Shown: positions 8,498 to 15,897 of the stretch, piece after piece
Layout: every line of letters starts with the position of its first letter
Numbering within the stretch: position 1 is the first letter of the stretch
Assembly (NCBI RefSeq): GCF_026153355.1
Contig: NZ_CP110636.1
Coordinates: forward strand, 4,526,001-4,590,000
Source of the DNA: Streptomyces endophytica
GTDB lineage: Bacteria; Actinomycetota; Actinomycetes; Streptomycetales; Streptomycetaceae
Length of the DNA: 64,000 nucleotides
Reading direction: 5' to 3'
Translations under genes and position numbers: made by a program
Notes under the pieces: model-generated
Database searches by the model: none
What the model was told of the DNA's origin: nothing
The model's input: only the letters and a program-made list of their open reading frames with translations

Positions 8498-9859
8498 ATG
8501 GACCGCCGCATTTTCGGGCTGGAGAACGAGTACGGCGTCACGTGCACGTTCAGGGGACAGCGCCGACTGTCGCCTGACGAAGTGGCGCGGTACCTCTTCC
8601 GCCGTGTCGTGTCATGGGGCCGCAGCAGCAATGTCTTCCTGCGGAACGGCGCCCGCCTGTACTTGGACGTGGGCTCGCACCCGGAATACGCAACTCCCGA
8701 GTGCGACAACGTGACCGAGCTGGTCACTCACGACAAGGCCGGTGAGCGCATTCTCGAAGGCCTGCTCGTCGACGCCGAGCGCCGCCTGCATGAGGAGGGA
8801 ATCGCGGGCGACGTCTATCTGTTCAAGAACAACACCGATTCGGCGGGAAACTCCTACGGCTGCCACGAGAATTACCTCGTCGCCCGCCACGGCGAGTTCT
8901 CCCGGCTCGCGGACATCCTCATTCCGTTCCTGGTCACCCGCCAGCTGCTGTGCGGCGCGGGCAAGGTCCTGCAGACGCCGCGGGGTGCCGTCTACTGCGT
9001 CAGCCAGCGCGCGGAGCACATCTGGGAGGGCGTCTCCTCGGCGACCACCCGCTCCCGCCCGATCATCAACACCCGTGACGAACCGCATGCCGACGCCGAG
9101 CGCTACCGCCGGCTGCACGTCATCGTCGGCGACTCGAACATGTCCGAGACGACGATGATGCTCAAGGTGGGCGCCACGGACCTCGTCCTGCGGATGATCG
9201 AGGCGGGCACGGTCATGCGCGATCTGACGCTGGAGAATCCGATCCGCGCGATCCGCGAGGTCAGCCACGACACCACCGGACAGCGCAAGGTGCGGCTGGC
9301 CAGCGGGCGGGAGGCCTCGGCGCTCGAAGTCCAGCAGGAGTACTACGAAAAGGCGGTGGATTTCTGCGACCGCCGCGGAATCCGCACCGGTCTCGTGGAG
9401 CGCGTACTGGAACTGTGGGGCCGCACCCTGGAAGCGATCCGCGACCAGGAACTGGACCGCATCTCCACCGAGATCGACTGGGTGATGAAGCATCAGCTGA
9501 TCGAGCGGTACCGCACGAAGAACAACATCACGATGTCCCACCCACGAGTGGCGCAGATAGACCTCGCGTATCACGACATTCACCGCCGCCGGGGGCTTTA
9601 CTACCTCCTGGAGCGGAAGGGGCAAGCCGCGCGGATCTGCAATGACTTGAAGATCTTCGAGGGCAAGTCGGTGCCCCCGCAGACGACTCGGGCCCGGCTG
9701 CGCGGTGACTTCATCCGCCGGGCCCAGGAACAGCGCCGGGATTTCACCGTCGACTGGGTGCACCTCAAGCTCAATGACCAGGCGCAGCGTACGGTCCTGT
9801 GCAAGGACCCGTTCCGTTCGGTGGACGACCGGGTGGAGAAGCTGATCGCCGGGATGTGA
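8498..9859 (+). CDS. pafA: Pup–protein ligase PafA
   Basis: Phosphorylates the C-terminal Glu of Pup and joins it to substrate lysines. It has 453 residues. The N-terminal FGLENEYGV carries the metal-binding Glu9. Asp57 in LYLDVGSHPEY is the expected catalytic base, and RPIINTRDEPHADAE is the shared PafA/Dop signature. It is paralogous to dop at 2007 but lacks the Dop loop. The ATG lies nine bases after the MFS stop; a terminator-like hairpin follows. Confidence 0.97.
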   Translation: MDRRIFGLENEYGVTCTFRGQRRLSPDEVARYLFRRVVSWGRSSNVFLRNGARLYLDVGSHPEYATPECDNVTELVTHDKAGERILEGLLVDAERRLHEEGIAGDVYLFKNNTDSAGNSYGCHENYLVARHGEFSRLADILIPFLVTRQLLCGAGKVLQTPRGAVYCVSQRAEHIWEGVSSATTRSRPIINTRDEPHADAERYRRLHVIVGDSNMSETTMMLKVGATDLVLRMIEAGTVMRDLTLENPIRAIREVSHDTTGQRKVRLASGREASALEVQQEYYEKAVDFCDRRGIRTGLVERVLELWGRTLEAIRDQELDRISTEIDWVMKHQLIERYRTKNNITMSHPRVAQIDLAYHDIHRRRGLYYLLERKGQAARICNDLKIFEGKSVPPQTTRARLRGDFIRRAQEQRRDFTVDWVHLKLNDQAQRTVLCKDPFRSVDDRVEKLIAGM

Positions 9860-9878
9860 CCCGCGGGGAATGCGGAGA

Positions 9879-9907
9879 TGTGCCGGGAGCCGAGCGCTCC
9901 CGGCACA
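9879..9907 (+). terminator. Hairpin after pafA
   Basis: Perfect 11-bp stem (9879–9889 with 9897–9907) with a 7-nt loop, followed by ATTG. It lies 20 bases after the pafA stop and separates it from the FKBP genes. Confidence 0.65.
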
Positions 9908-9991
9908 TTGCTGTGTTGTGCCGGGAAAGGTCCACGGGATCAGGTCGTAGAGTGGCGGGCATTGCCCACCACCCCACGAGCCCGAGTTGGA

Positions 9992-11020
9992 ATGATGCTG
10001 AATCTCTCCGGGGCACGGACCCCGCACCCCCGCTCGTTCCCGAAGCACACCCGTCGCGCCGCCATCGCCGCGCTGACCGTGCCCCTCCTGCTGATCACCG
10101 CCGCCTGCGGGTCCGACGACGGCAAGGGCTCGTCGGGCGAAGCCGTCGTGAAGGTCACGGGCAAGCCGGGGGCGCAGCCCAAGATCACGGTGCCGAAGGG
10201 CGCCAAGCCGTCCGACACGGCCGTCACCAAGACCCTTGTCCAGGGGAAGGGCGCGACCGTCAAGAAGGGTGACCTGGTCCGCCTGGACTTCGCGGCGCAG
10301 ACCATGAAGGGCCAGAACCTCGGCAGCAGCTGGACGCCGCAGCCCGGCGCCAAGCCGGGCGCGCCGCGCACCCAGGTCGTCAGCGAGGTCACCGACCAGA
10401 TGACGCAGCAGATGCTGCCGCCGAAGGTGATGTCGGCGGTCGCCGGGCAGAAGGTCGGCAGCCGGTTCGAGGTCGAGGGCACCGCCAAGGCGCTGATCGG
10501 CGCGGGCCTGAACCCGCAGTCCGGGATCAAGCCGGGGGACGGCCTGGTGTGGGTCGTCGACGTGGTCGGCGCGAAGAAGGTCGACAAGAAGGCGAAGGCC
10601 GAGGGCAAGCAGGCCGACCCCGAGAGCGGGATGCCGGAGGTGACCGCGGCGGACGAGAAGGCCGCGAAGATCACCATCCCCAAGGGGGAGAAGGCGCCCA
10701 AGGGCCTGGAGCAGCAGGTGCTGATCAAGGGCAAGGGTCCCGAGGTGAAGGCCGGCGACGGGCTGATCGCGCAGTACACCGGTGTGAAGTGGGAGGACGG
10801 CAAGAAGTTCGACTCCTCCTGGGACCACGGTGGTGCGACCGCGTTCCAGATCGGCACCGGGCAGGTCGTCCAGGGCTGGGACAAGGCGCTGGTCGGCAAG
10901 CACGTCGGTGACCGGGTGGAGATCGTCATCCCGCCGAAGCTGGGCTACGGCGCGAGCCCGCAGCACGAGCTGGCCAAGAACACCCTGGTCTTCTCGGTGG
11001 ACATCGTCGGCACCGTCTGA
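9992..11020 (+). CDS. FKBP-type peptidyl-prolyl isomerase lipoprotein
   Basis: Extracytoplasmic prolyl isomerase. It begins MMLNLSGARTP, has a positively charged n-region and hydrophobic core, and a lipobox ending LITAAC, so the Cys is the lipidation site. 342 residues hold two FKBP-like regions: a degenerate one at about 75–195 and a canonical one at about 245–342 (TGVKWEDGKKFDSSW, then QVVQGWDKAL). Acidic/Lys-rich linkers join them. A longer in-frame start at 9878 lies inside the pafA terminator and is unlikely. A second, cytoplasmic FKBP follows 69 nt downstream. Confidence 0.92.
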   Translation: MMLNLSGARTPHPRSFPKHTRRAAIAALTVPLLLITAACGSDDGKGSSGEAVVKVTGKPGAQPKITVPKGAKPSDTAVTKTLVQGKGATVKKGDLVRLDFAAQTMKGQNLGSSWTPQPGAKPGAPRTQVVSEVTDQMTQQMLPPKVMSAVAGQKVGSRFEVEGTAKALIGAGLNPQSGIKPGDGLVWVVDVVGAKKVDKKAKAEGKQADPESGMPEVTAADEKAAKITIPKGEKAPKGLEQQVLIKGKGPEVKAGDGLIAQYTGVKWEDGKKFDSSWDHGGATAFQIGTGQVVQGWDKALVGKHVGDRVEIVIPPKLGYGASPQHELAKNTLVFSVDIVGTV

Positions 11021-11089
11021 CCAGCGGCGACGCCAAGATCTGCCAGACTGGCCCGGTAATCGTAAAGATTCGCAAGTAGGAGCACATCA

Positions 11090-11464
11090 GTGAGCATCGA
11101 CAAGCCCGAGATCGACTTTCCTGAGGGCCCGGCTCCCACCGAGCTCGAGATCGTGGACCTGACGGAGGGCGACGGGCCGGTCGCCAAGGCCGGGGACACC
11201 GTCTCCGTCCACTACGTCGGCGTGTCCTTCAGCACCGGCGAGGAGTTCGACGCCAGCTGGAACCGCGGCAAGCCGCTGCAGTTCCAGCTCGGCGCCGGCC
11301 AGGTCATCGCCGGCTGGGACCAGGGCGTCCAGGGCATGAAGGTCGGCGGCCGCCGCCGGCTGACCATCCCGCCGCATCTCGCGTACGGCGAGCGCGGCGC
11401 CGGGGGCGGCCGGATCGCCCCCAACGAGACCCTGATCTTCGTCTGCGACCTGGTCTCGGTCTGA
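11090..11464 (+). CDS. FKBP-type peptidyl-prolyl cis-trans isomerase
   Basis: Single-domain cytoplasmic FKBP, 124 residues, GTG start with AGGAGC 6–7 nt upstream. Drug-binding pocket motifs are present: VHYVGVSFSTGEEFDASW, QVIAGWDQGVQGMKVGG and PPHLAYGERG. It lacks the signal peptide of the upstream paralogue. A strong terminator follows, ending the FKBP pair. Confidence 0.95.
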   Translation: MSIDKPEIDFPEGPAPTELEIVDLTEGDGPVAKAGDTVSVHYVGVSFSTGEEFDASWNRGKPLQFQLGAGQVIAGWDQGVQGMKVGGRRRLTIPPHLAYGERGAGGGRIAPNETLIFVCDLVSV

Positions 11465-11503
11465 CACCGCCGCCGCTCCCGGACGGGACGGCCGCCGACG
11501 TAC

Positions 11504-11540
11504 CCGAGGGCCCGTGCCACCTGATGGCACGGGCCCTCGG
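11504..11540 (+). terminator. Strong terminator after the FKBP pair
   Basis: Perfect 16-bp stem (11504–11519 with 11525–11540) with a 5-nt loop, 40 bases past the FKBP stop. Confidence 0.85.
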
Positions 11541-11562
11541 CCGTGGGCCCTCGGCTTTTACC

Positions 11563-11588
11563 TTGACCACCCCGAGCGGTACGGTCAA
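11563..11588. promoter_or_regulatory. TTGACC…GGTCAA dyad upstream of pafB
   Basis: Inverted repeat TTGACC-N14-GGTCAA about 30 bases upstream of the pafB ATG. It could be an operator, or the left arm could be a −35 box. No damage-type (RecA-NDp) motif is seen here. Confidence 0.3.
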
Positions 11589-11618
11589 CGATCGGGAGTT
11601 CAACGAGAAAGGGCGTCG

Positions 11619-12611
11619 ATGGCGATTGCCAAGGCCGAGCGGCTGATGAATCTGGCGCTGTGCCTGTTGGGGACGCGACGCCCGCTGACCAAGCGCGAGC
11701 TCCGCTCGTCCATCGAGGCCTACCGCGAGGCCTTCGGGGCCGGTATCGGCACCCCGAGCGGCGACGAGGCCTTCAACCGGATGTTCGAGCGGGACAAGGA
11801 CGACCTGCGCGAGCTGGGCCTGGTCATCGAGACCGTCGAGGGCATCGACGGCGAGGTCGGCTACCTCGCCCGCCGCGACAGCAACCGGCTGCCCCCGATC
11901 ACCCTGGACGCCGAGGAGGCCGCCGCCCTCGGGCTGGCCGCCAAGGTCTGGCAGCAGGCCCGGCTGGCCGGCGCCGCCAGCGGTGCGCTGCAGAAGCTGC
12001 GGGCGGCCGGGATGCCGCTGGCCGGGGACGGCGAGGACTACGACGCCGGGCAGCCGCACAGCGCGCTCGAACCCCGCATCCCCACCCACGAGGCCGCCTT
12101 CGAACCGCTGATGCTGGCCTGCCGCGACCGCCGCCCGGTCGTCTTCGACTACCGCAAGTCCAACGCCGCCCGCCCCGAGCAGCGCCAGGTCGAGCCGTGG
12201 ATCCTGGAGTGCTGGCGCGGCCACTGGTACGTCGCCGGCTGGGACCGCGAGCGCAAGGCCGAGCGGGTCTTCCGGCTCTCCCGGATCACCGGCAAGGTCC
12301 GTTCCCGGCAAGGGAAGTTCACCGCGCCGGTGCCCGACCACGTCACCGTCCGCGAGACCGTCGAGAGCTGGGCCGGCGAGACCGCCACCGGCACCGCCCG
12401 GATCAAGCTCCGCGCCGAGCACGGCTATCCGCTGCGGGCCCGTGCGCTGAGCGTCCGGGACCTGGGCGACGGCTGGGACGAGCTGGAGATCCCCAACGGC
12501 CACGGACTCGACGCCTGGCTGGTGGAGTTCGGGCCTGACGTGGTCGTACTGGAACCCGCGGAACTGCGCGCCGACGTCATCGACCGGCTGCGCGCCGTGG
12601 CCAAGGGCTGA
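11619..12611 (+). CDS. pafB: WYL-domain regulator PafB
   Basis: Partner of PafC in the PafBC transcription activator of the mycobacterial DNA-damage response. It has 330 residues, beginning MAIAKAERLMNL. An N-terminal winged HTH is followed by a WYL domain (about 170–250: VFDYRKSN, WYVAGWDRERKAERVFRLSRI) and a C-terminal extension. The ATG is preceded by GAGAAAGGG; an upstream in-frame start at 11514 falls inside the terminator. pafC starts 21 nt after the stop, so they form an operon. Confidence 0.93.
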   Translation: MAIAKAERLMNLALCLLGTRRPLTKRELRSSIEAYREAFGAGIGTPSGDEAFNRMFERDKDDLRELGLVIETVEGIDGEVGYLARRDSNRLPPITLDAEEAAALGLAAKVWQQARLAGAASGALQKLRAAGMPLAGDGEDYDAGQPHSALEPRIPTHEAAFEPLMLACRDRRPVVFDYRKSNAARPEQRQVEPWILECWRGHWYVAGWDRERKAERVFRLSRITGKVRSRQGKFTAPVPDHVTVRETVESWAGETATGTARIKLRAEHGYPLRARALSVRDLGDGWDELEIPNGHGLDAWLVEFGPDVVVLEPAELRADVIDRLRAVAKG

Positions 12612-12632
12612 GAGGGACGGGGAGCTGCACTC

Positions 12633-13583
12633 ATGGCCACGAACGCGATCGACCAGACCCGCCGGATGCTGTCGCTGGTGACGTACCTGCGCGAGCGCCC
12701 CGGCGCCCGCGTCGGCGACGTCGCGCGCGCCTTCGGCATCACCGAGGACGAGCTGATCGCCGACCTCGACGTGCTGCCCATGTGCGGCACGAGCTTCCGC
12801 GGCGGCGACCTGCTGGACATCGACACCGACGGCGACCGGATCTGGTGGCACAACCCCGACGACGTCGCCGAACCGCTGCGGCTGGCCGCCGACGAGGCCA
12901 CCGCCCTGCTGGTCGCGGCCCGCGCGGTCGCCACCCTCCCGGGGCTGCGGGAGGGCGACCGGCAGGCGCTGCTGCGGGCCACCGCCAAGCTGGAGGCGGC
13001 GGCCGGTGAGGCGGCCGGCGCCAGCTCCCGGCTCTCGGTGACCTTCGAGTCCGAGGGCGGGGTGTTCGCCGACGTCGACCGGGCGATCGCCGAACGGCGC
13101 CGGCTGTGGCTGCGCTACTACTCCCCGGCCCGCGACGAGCTGACCGAGCGCGAGGTGGACCCGATCCGGCTGTTCGCCGTCGGCCACACCTACATGGAGG
13201 CCTGGTGCCGGCTCTCGGAGGCCCGGCGCACCTTCCGGCTCGACCGGGTCGCCGAGATCAAGCTGCTGGACGCACCCGCCGACCCGCCCCCGGTCGAGCT
13301 GCGCGACCTGTCCGAGGGCCTGGTGCAGCCGGCCGCCGAGGACCCCGAGGTGTCCATCGAGGTCGGGCCGGGCGGCCGCTGGGTCGCCGAGTACTACCCG
13401 CACGACAGCGCCGAGGAACTGCCCGACGGCGGGCTGCGCATCACCCTGCGCACCCCCGACCCGGCCTCGCTGCGGCGGCTGGCGCTGCGGCTGGGCCGGG
13501 ACGGCCGGATCGTGGCGCCGCAGGCGCTGGCGGACAGTGCCCGGCGCGCCGCCGAGCAGGCGCTCGCGGCGTACGGCGAGTGA
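12633..13583 (+). CDS. pafC: WYL-domain regulator PafC
   Basis: Second half of PafBC, 316 residues. An N-terminal HTH (RPGARVGDVARAFGI) is followed by a WYL domain (about 145–225, LWLRYYSPARDELTEREVDP, TYMEAWCRLSEARRTFRLDR) and a C-terminal domain. Its companion is pafB, immediately upstream. In mycobacteria the complex acts at RecA-NDp promoters; a matching promoter lies before helY, 2.3 kb downstream. Confidence 0.93.
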   Translation: MATNAIDQTRRMLSLVTYLRERPGARVGDVARAFGITEDELIADLDVLPMCGTSFRGGDLLDIDTDGDRIWWHNPDDVAEPLRLAADEATALLVAARAVATLPGLREGDRQALLRATAKLEAAAGEAAGASSRLSVTFESEGGVFADVDRAIAERRRLWLRYYSPARDELTEREVDPIRLFAVGHTYMEAWCRLSEARRTFRLDRVAEIKLLDAPADPPPVELRDLSEGLVQPAAEDPEVSIEVGPGGRWVAEYYPHDSAEELPDGGLRITLRTPDPASLRRLALRLGRDGRIVAPQALADSARRAAEQALAAYGE

Positions 13584-13653
13584 GCGGCGGCCCGGCCACC
13601 GCGCGGGACGCCGTAGGGAGAGGGCCGTGGCCAGTAGGAGGAGGCAGCGAGGG

Positions 13654-13926
13654 ATGACGACCACCATGGCGACCGGGACGGCGACCGCCGTCCCGGCGGA
13701 CGTGACCGCTCCGGTGCTGTTCAAGGCGGCCTGCCCGGACTGCCGGGGCCGCTTCGAGCTGGCCTCGGACGCGTTCCGGCTGGCCATCGGCGGCAGCCGC
13801 CGCACCACCTTCTACTCCTTCACCTGCCCGGACTGCCGGCGTGCGGTGCGCCGGCCGGCCGGCGAGCGGATCGTCGAGCTGCTGACCGGCGGCGGGGTGC
13901 GCACGCTGCGGCTGCACTCGGGCTGA
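13654..13926 (+). CDS. Small double-CPDC zinc-ribbon protein
   Basis: 90 residues from an ATG after GAGGG. Two CPDC motifs (about residues 26–29 and 57–60) form a likely zinc ribbon; between them is an Arg-rich SFT-type β-strand region. It is conserved in this gene order in streptomycetes as far as I recall, but its function is unknown. It sits between pafC and the next small membrane gene on the same strand. Confidence 0.75.
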   Translation: MTTTMATGTATAVPADVTAPVLFKAACPDCRGRFELASDAFRLAIGGSRRTTFYSFTCPDCRRAVRRPAGERIVELLTGGGVRTLRLHSG

Positions 13927-13942
13927 CCGATAGGCTCGCCCC

Positions 13943-14158
13943 ATGCTCTGGCCCATGATCGCCATCGCCCTCGGCTTCCTCGGGATCGCCGTACTGGGCG
14001 TGCTCGCCGTCCGTGTCTTCATCGAGGTGCGCCGGCTGGCCCGCCAGGTCGGCACGGCGTCGGAGCGGATCCAGCGGGCCGCCCAGGACCTGGAACGGGC
14101 GGCGGTGCCGCTGGCCTCCCGGATGCACGAGACCGGCCGGGACCGGGTCCGGGACTGA
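13943..14158 (+). CDS. Small single-pass membrane protein
   Basis: 71 residues. One N-terminal hydrophobic helix (about 3–25) is followed by an amphipathic, Arg-rich helix of about 35 residues. It resembles in outline a membrane-anchored coiled-coil stalk (DUF948-like). It starts 16 bases after the zinc-ribbon gene and lies upstream of tatA. Its function is unknown. Confidence 0.65.
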   Translation: MLWPMIAIALGFLGIAVLGVLAVRVFIEVRRLARQVGTASERIQRAAQDLERAAVPLASRMHETGRDRVRD

Positions 14159-14300
14159 CAGCGGGGCCGCGGGCCCGGCGCCCGGACGTCGCCCGGGACG
14201 CCGGCGCCCTCCTGCACGGCAGGGCGGAGAGGTAGGCTTCCCCCGCGGTTCGAAGAGCGCGGCGGTCGTGGCAATCCGGAGGTTGCACGGGGATTGCCGG

Positions 14301-14318
14301 ACGTTCACCACCGAACGT
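14301..14318. promoter_or_regulatory. Palindrome ACGTTC-N6-GAACGT upstream of tatA
   Basis: Perfect 6-bp arms about 87 bases before the tatA start, in a 246-bp gap that otherwise shows nothing clear. The half-site orientation is opposite to that of a LexA box, so LexA is unlikely. Confidence 0.3.
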
Positions 14319-14404
14319 TACGATCGATCGAGCACCAGGACGCCAGTCCGACCCCATCGGCAGGCACCACAGCAGACGCCGCCCCGGCGAGAAGGTAGTC
14401 GCAC

Positions 14405-14701
14405 ATGCTCAGCAACCTGAGGGCCCCCGAGATCATTCTGATCCTCGTCGTTATCGTGCTGCTGTTCGGCGCGAAGAAGCTCCCGGACATGGCGCGCTCG
14501 CTCGGCAAGTCCGCGCGGATCCTCAAGAGTGAGGCCAAGGCGATGAAGAAGGACGGCGAGGCGGACGGTGCCGCGGCCACCTCGTCCGAGGCGTCCACCG
14601 ACGCCGCCCAGCAGGCGCCCCGTACGATCCAGGCCGCCCCCGGCGATGTGAGCAGCTCGCGGCCGGTCGCCGAGCCGAACCACACGACCAAGCAGGGCTG
14701 A
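14405..14701 (+). CDS. tatA: Twin-arginine translocase subunit TatA
   Basis: Pore-forming subunit of the Tat export system. 98 residues: N-terminal helix (LILVVIVLLFGAKKLP) with the conserved FG hinge and K-K-L-P, then an amphipathic helix and a variable charged tail. tatC follows 78 nt downstream. A substrate with a Tat-type signal is encoded at 61216. Confidence 0.95.
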   Translation: MLSNLRAPEIILILVVIVLLFGAKKLPDMARSLGKSARILKSEAKAMKKDGEADGAAATSSEASTDAAQQAPRTIQAAPGDVSSSRPVAEPNHTTKQG

Positions 14702-14779
14702 CCCGCACCGCCCCCCGACGGACGATCCAGTCGTACCGAACCGGTCGGCAACGGCTGATGCACGAGACGAGGAAGTGGG

Positions 14780-15742
14780 TTGCTCAAGTCTGCCCGCAAG
14801 CAGGAGAAGGACCCCGAGGGACGGATGCCCCTCGCGGCGCATCTGCGTGAGCTGCGCAACCGGCTGCTGAAATCGGTGCTGGCGATCGGTGTGGTCACCG
14901 TCGTCGCGATGTGGCAGTACGACGCCATCGCCCACTTCATCACGGGGCCGGTCATCGACGCGGTCGGCTGCGGGCGCGGCAGCGTGACCGCTCCGCGGAC
15001 GCATCCGTGTGCCGAGGTCACCGCCAACGGTCTGCTGGCGCCGTTCACCATCCTGCTCAAGCTGTCCCTCACGGTGGGCGTCGTCGGCGCCAGCCCGATC
15101 TGGCTCTACCAGCTCTGGGCCTTCCTCGCGCCGGGCCTGCACCGGCACGAGAAGAAGTACGCGCTGAGCTTCGTCGGCGCCGGCGTACCGCTCTTCCTGG
15201 CCGGTGCCTACCTCGCCTACGCGGTGCTGCCGACCACGGCGGGTGCCCTGGTCGGGCTGACGCCGGACGACTGGGCCAACCTCTTCCCGGCCGACGAGTT
15301 CTTCGACATCGTCACGCGCATGATCGTGGTCTTCGGCCTCGCCTTCGAGCTTCCGCTGCTGCTGGTGCTGCTCAACTTCGGCGGGGTGGTCACCGGGCGA
15401 CGGATCATGAGCTGGTGGCGGTTCATGGTCCTCGGCATCACGATCTTCGCGGCCATCGCCACCCCGACCGGTGACCCGCTGACCATGAGCCTGCTGGCCG
15501 CCCCGATCGTGGTGCTGTACTTCGGCGCCGCCGGCATCTGCCTCTTCAACGACCGCCGCCGCCGGCTGGGCAACCCGGACGCGGGGCTGAGCGACGACGA
15601 GGCGTCCCGGCTGGACCTGACGCCGTCGGACGTCGGGGAGATCGAGTCGGTGCCCTCGGGGCGGATGCTGCCGGAGCAGGCGAGCGGTGAACCGGACGAC
15701 GGCTCCGGGCCGCGGCGCGGTGGTTACGACGACGTGACGTGA
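14780..15742 (+). CDS. tatC: Twin-arginine translocase subunit TatC
   Basis: Signal-peptide receptor of the Tat system, 320 residues with six membrane segments and the conserved N-terminal HLRELRNRL motif. I chose the TTG at 14780 because GAGGAAG lies 5–6 nt upstream; an ATG at 14825 would begin directly at MPLAAHLREL and is the alternative. A periplasmic loop with two Cys and a hydrophilic C-tail of about 60 residues are usual for actinobacteria. Confidence 0.95.
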   Translation: MLKSARKQEKDPEGRMPLAAHLRELRNRLLKSVLAIGVVTVVAMWQYDAIAHFITGPVIDAVGCGRGSVTAPRTHPCAEVTANGLLAPFTILLKLSLTVGVVGASPIWLYQLWAFLAPGLHRHEKKYALSFVGAGVPLFLAGAYLAYAVLPTTAGALVGLTPDDWANLFPADEFFDIVTRMIVVFGLAFELPLLLVLLNFGGVVTGRRIMSWWRFMVLGITIFAAIATPTGDPLTMSLLAAPIVVLYFGAAGICLFNDRRRRLGNPDAGLSDDEASRLDLTPSDVGEIESVPSGRMLPEQASGEPDDGSGPRRGGYDDVT

Positions 15743-15767
15743 GGTGACGGCCCCTCACCTGCCGTGA

Positions 15768-15797
15768 CGGCCCCGGGCTCGTGCGAGCCGGGGCCGT
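15768..15797 (+). terminator. Terminator after tatC
   Basis: Hairpin with about 12 pairs and one bulge (CGGCCCCGGGCTC … GAGCCGGGGCCG) followed by TTTC, 25 bases past the tatC stop. Confidence 0.7.
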
Positions 15798-15864
15798 TTC
15801 GCATGCCGGGAACGTGCCCGGCCGGGCCCCCGCTCGGTAAAGGCCGCACATAAAGATCGGGTCG

Positions 15865-15887
15865 TTGTCAGAGGTGGCCGGTAGGCT
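15865..15887 (+). promoter_or_regulatory. RecA-NDp-like (PafBC-type) promoter of helY
   Basis: TTGTCAGAG (15865–15873), eight bases, then TAGGCT (15882–15887). The mycobacterial consensus is TTGTCRGTG-N8-TANNNT, so this has one mismatch and exact spacing. Transcription from this −10 would begin only a few bases before the helY ATG at 15898. No Shine-Dalgarno sequence is present, consistent with a leaderless or near-leaderless mRNA. Confidence 0.6.
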
Positions 15888-15897
15888 CGTAAGCACG

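Noticed and set aside
14301..14318. LexA box upstream of tatA
   Set aside because: The half-sites are GTTC…GAAC with N6, opposite to GAAC-N4-GTTC.
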